NCBI GenBank assembly: GCA_903864275.1
Contig: CAIPFE010000055.1
Coordinates: 1 to 34,818 of the forward strand
Direction of reading: 5' to 3'
Origin: an uncultured Mucilaginibacter sp.
GTDB lineage: Bacteria; Bacteroidota; Bacteroidia; Sphingobacteriales; Sphingobacteriaceae
DNA: 34,818 bases
The position numbers were made by a program, and so were the translations under genes. Below are positions 33,568 to 34,818 of this stretch, piece by piece (the stretch's first letter is position 1; the number at the start of each line of letters is the position of its first letter). The notes beneath the pieces are model-generated. The model was not told the origin of the DNA. It made no database searches and saw only the letters and a list, made by a program, of their open reading frames with translations.

Positions 33568-33638
33568 GCGGTTAATTTAGGGATTTGTTAAACCTTATAC
33601 AAAAGTTAAATAAATACCTATACTATCTAAACATCTGA

Positions 33639-33646
33639 TATATTTG
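33639..33646 (+). promoter_or_regulatory. Candidate -7 element of the nagB-like gene
   Basis: TATATTTG at 33639-33646 matches the TAnnTTTG consensus fully. No clear TTG was found at the expected -33 position. If used, the transcript leader would be about 80 bases and would include the GTCTTAAGTC word repeats at 33665-33730. Confidence 0.4.
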
Positions 33647-33664
33647 TTTTCACCAATTATTTAT

Positions 33665-33732
33665 TCTAAGTCTGAAGTCTTAAGCCGAAAGTCTTAAGTC
33701 GGACTTTGGACTTACTACTTCAGACTTAAAAC
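33665..33732. repeat. AAGTCTTAAGTC/GGACTT word cluster upstream of nagB-like gene
   Basis: AAGTCTGAAGTCTTAAGCC, then GAAAGTCTTAAGTCGG and ACTTTGGACTTACTACTTCAG and ACTTAAA follow one another. AGTCT, GTCTTAAG and GACTT words on the left are mirrored by GACTT, CTTCAGACT words on the right (AGTCTGAAGT pairs with ACTTCAGACT). In RNA the leader could form a long hairpin just before the start codon. Confidence 0.5.
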
Positions 33733-33733
33733 A

Positions 33734-34672
33734 ATGGCCCGATTAAATTTACTTGAAGAAACGCGGTACGAGAAGCTGCCGGTAACGGTATACAGCAGCC
33801 AGGCGGAAGCATCGTTAGCCGTAGCAGCGCGGATAGCAAAACTGATAAAAAGCAAGGAAGCCAAAGGCGAAAAAACCGTGCTTGGCCTGGCAACAGGTGT
33901 AACCCCCATTGGCGTTTATGCCGAACTGGTGCGCCAGCACAAAAAAGAAGGCCTGAGCTTTAAAAATGTGATCACTTTTAATTTGGACGAATACTACCCG
34001 ATGCAGCCCAATGCGGCCCAGAGTTATGTGACGTTCATGAACGAAAACCTGTTCAGCCATGTAGATATAGACCGGGAAAATGTACACATCCCCGACGGTA
34101 CGCTGGCAAAAGACAAAGTAGCCGCTTTCTGTTTAGACTATGAACAAAAGATCACCAAACTTGGCGGATTAGATTTACAAATACTCGGAATAGGCCGTAC
34201 CGGCCACATCGGCTTTAACGAGCCGGGTTCTGCGCCAAACTCGGGTACAAGACTGGTGACCCTTGACGATTTAACCCGTAACGACGCCTCCCGTGACTTC
34301 GGCGGGAAGCAAAACGTACCGACCAAAGCCATCACCATGGGTGTAGGCACCATCTTCAAAGCGCGGGAGATCATCCTGATGGCCTGGAGCCAGAAAAAAG
34401 CCCCCATCGTAAAAAAAGCAGTGGAGGGGGAAATATCGGGCGATGTACCGGCCACTTTTTTGCAGTTGTCCGACCATGTGGAGTTCGTATTGGATGAAGC
34501 CGCCGCAAGCTCCCTTACCCGTTTTGATACCCCCTGGCTGGTAAAAGACTGTTCGTGGGAAAACGGCCTGAAAAAGAAAGCGGTGATCTGGCTGGCAGAG
34601 ACTGTAGACAAACCCATATTAAACTTACCGAAGAAGATTATAACAACCATGGTATGGCCCAGCTTGCCGTAG
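33734..34672 (+). CDS. nagB: Glucosamine-6-phosphate deaminase-like protein, frame broken before C-terminal extension
   Basis: 312 codons to TAG. NagB domain motifs are intact: LGLATGVTPIGVYAELV, the active-site TFNLDEYYPM (D85-E86), LGIGRTGHIGFNEPGSAPNS (H158, E163) and ITMGVGTIFKAREIIL. NagB deaminates glucosamine-6-phosphate to fructose-6-phosphate. In many Bacteroidota the gene is about twice this length, with a C-terminal PIG-L/LmbE-type deacetylase domain. Here the frame reads KPILNLPKKIITTMVWPSLP and stops, but one frame over the DNA continues with LTEEDYNNHG (from 34624), as expected of the full-length protein. A single missing A in ATTAAAC (34618-34624) would explain it. The NagB domain alone looks complete and may be active. 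Alternatives are a base error or a -1 ribosomal frameshift. Confidence 0.85.
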   Translation: MARLNLLEETRYEKLPVTVYSSQAEASLAVAARIAKLIKSKEAKGEKTVLGLATGVTPIGVYAELVRQHKKEGLSFKNVITFNLDEYYPMQPNAAQSYVTFMNENLFSHVDIDRENVHIPDGTLAKDKVAAFCLDYEQKITKLGGLDLQILGIGRTGHIGFNEPGSAPNSGTRLVTLDDLTRNDASRDFGGKQNVPTKAITMGVGTIFKAREIILMAWSQKKAPIVKKAVEGEISGDVPATFLQLSDHVEFVLDEAAASSLTRFDTPWLVKDCSWENGLKKKAVIWLAETVDKPILNLPKKIITTMVWPSLP

Positions 34673-34818
34673 AGCAAGGGCCGGTATACCAGATCAATAT
34701 TGACATTTTTAACCAGTTGCAGCATACGATCACCGGCTGGCCGGGCGGAAAGCCCGATGCCGACGATTCGCAAAGGCCCGAAAGGGCACAGCCGGCCCGA
34801 AAGCGCTCCATCATCTTT
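34624..34818 (+). pseudogene. Continuation of the nagB-like gene in the -1 frame (runs off window)
   Basis: From 34624 the frame is open to the window end (65 codons) and reads LTEEDYNNHGMAQLAVEQGP, then VYQINIDIFNQLQHTITGWP, then GGKPDADDSQRPERAQPARK and RSIIF. This matches the linker between the NagB and PIG-L domains in long Bacteroidota homologues; the next residues expected are the metal-binding SPHPDDD, just outside the window. No independent start codon with good context is visible near 34624. It should therefore be read as the second half of a frameshifted gene rather than a new one. Confidence 0.65.

Overview
The window looks like chromosomal DNA of a Bacteroidota bacterium, most likely family Sphingobacteriaceae (Mucilaginibacter/Pedobacter-like). 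This is inferred from the type B C-terminal sorting domain of the type IX secretion system, promoters of the TTG/TTTG-N(19-22)-TAnnTTTG type, a GH97 glycosidase, a two-component kinase with a periplasmic propeller sensor, and a long NagB homologue with a C-terminal extension. No tRNA, rRNA, insertion sequence or CRISPR array was recognised.

Left third (1-12634, all genes on the minus strand): a family of secreted NHL-repeat proteins around a two-component system. It holds the N-terminal part of one NHL protein cut by the window edge, a 181-residue miniature that keeps one blade and jumps straight to the last residues of the sorting domain, a NarL/LuxR response regulator, a 993-residue propeller histidine kinase, and a 2137-residue protein. 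That large protein contains five six-bladed NHL propellers (30 blades), each followed by a small Ig-like module, then three almost identical 100-residue cadherin-like repeats and a sorting domain.

Middle (13260-21029, plus strand): a housekeeping block. yceD/DUF177, rpmF, plsX, fabH, accB and accC form the conserved ribosome/fatty-acid-initiation cluster, followed by tatC, rpiB and a LutB/LldF-type iron-sulfur protein.

Right (21374-34818): an accessory mosaic. It has two unrecognised lipoproteins behind a tandem 23-bp-period repeat, a small membrane protein, a MarR-family gene remnant, an unannotated 42-residue single-span protein, a tandem Usp protein, a MetE-like protein, a Bacteroidota hypothetical protein divergent from an RsmI-like methyltransferase that is coupled to an FAD monooxygenase, a triplicated palindromic repeat, a GH97 enzyme of the retaining type, a small membrane protein, anmK, and divergent from it a nagB-like gene. 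The nagB-like frame is broken by a 1-nt shift just before its C-terminal extension, which continues to the window end.

Many intergenic gaps contain short words repeated in direct and inverted orientation (for example GTCCATAGT, GTCCGAAAGT, TGTGCGGAT, TTGAAAATT). The word differs from gap to gap but the layout is similar. This pattern, the NHL family with its deletion miniature, the triplicated repeat and the nagB frameshift are the most interesting observations. No obviously new defence or mobile system was found.
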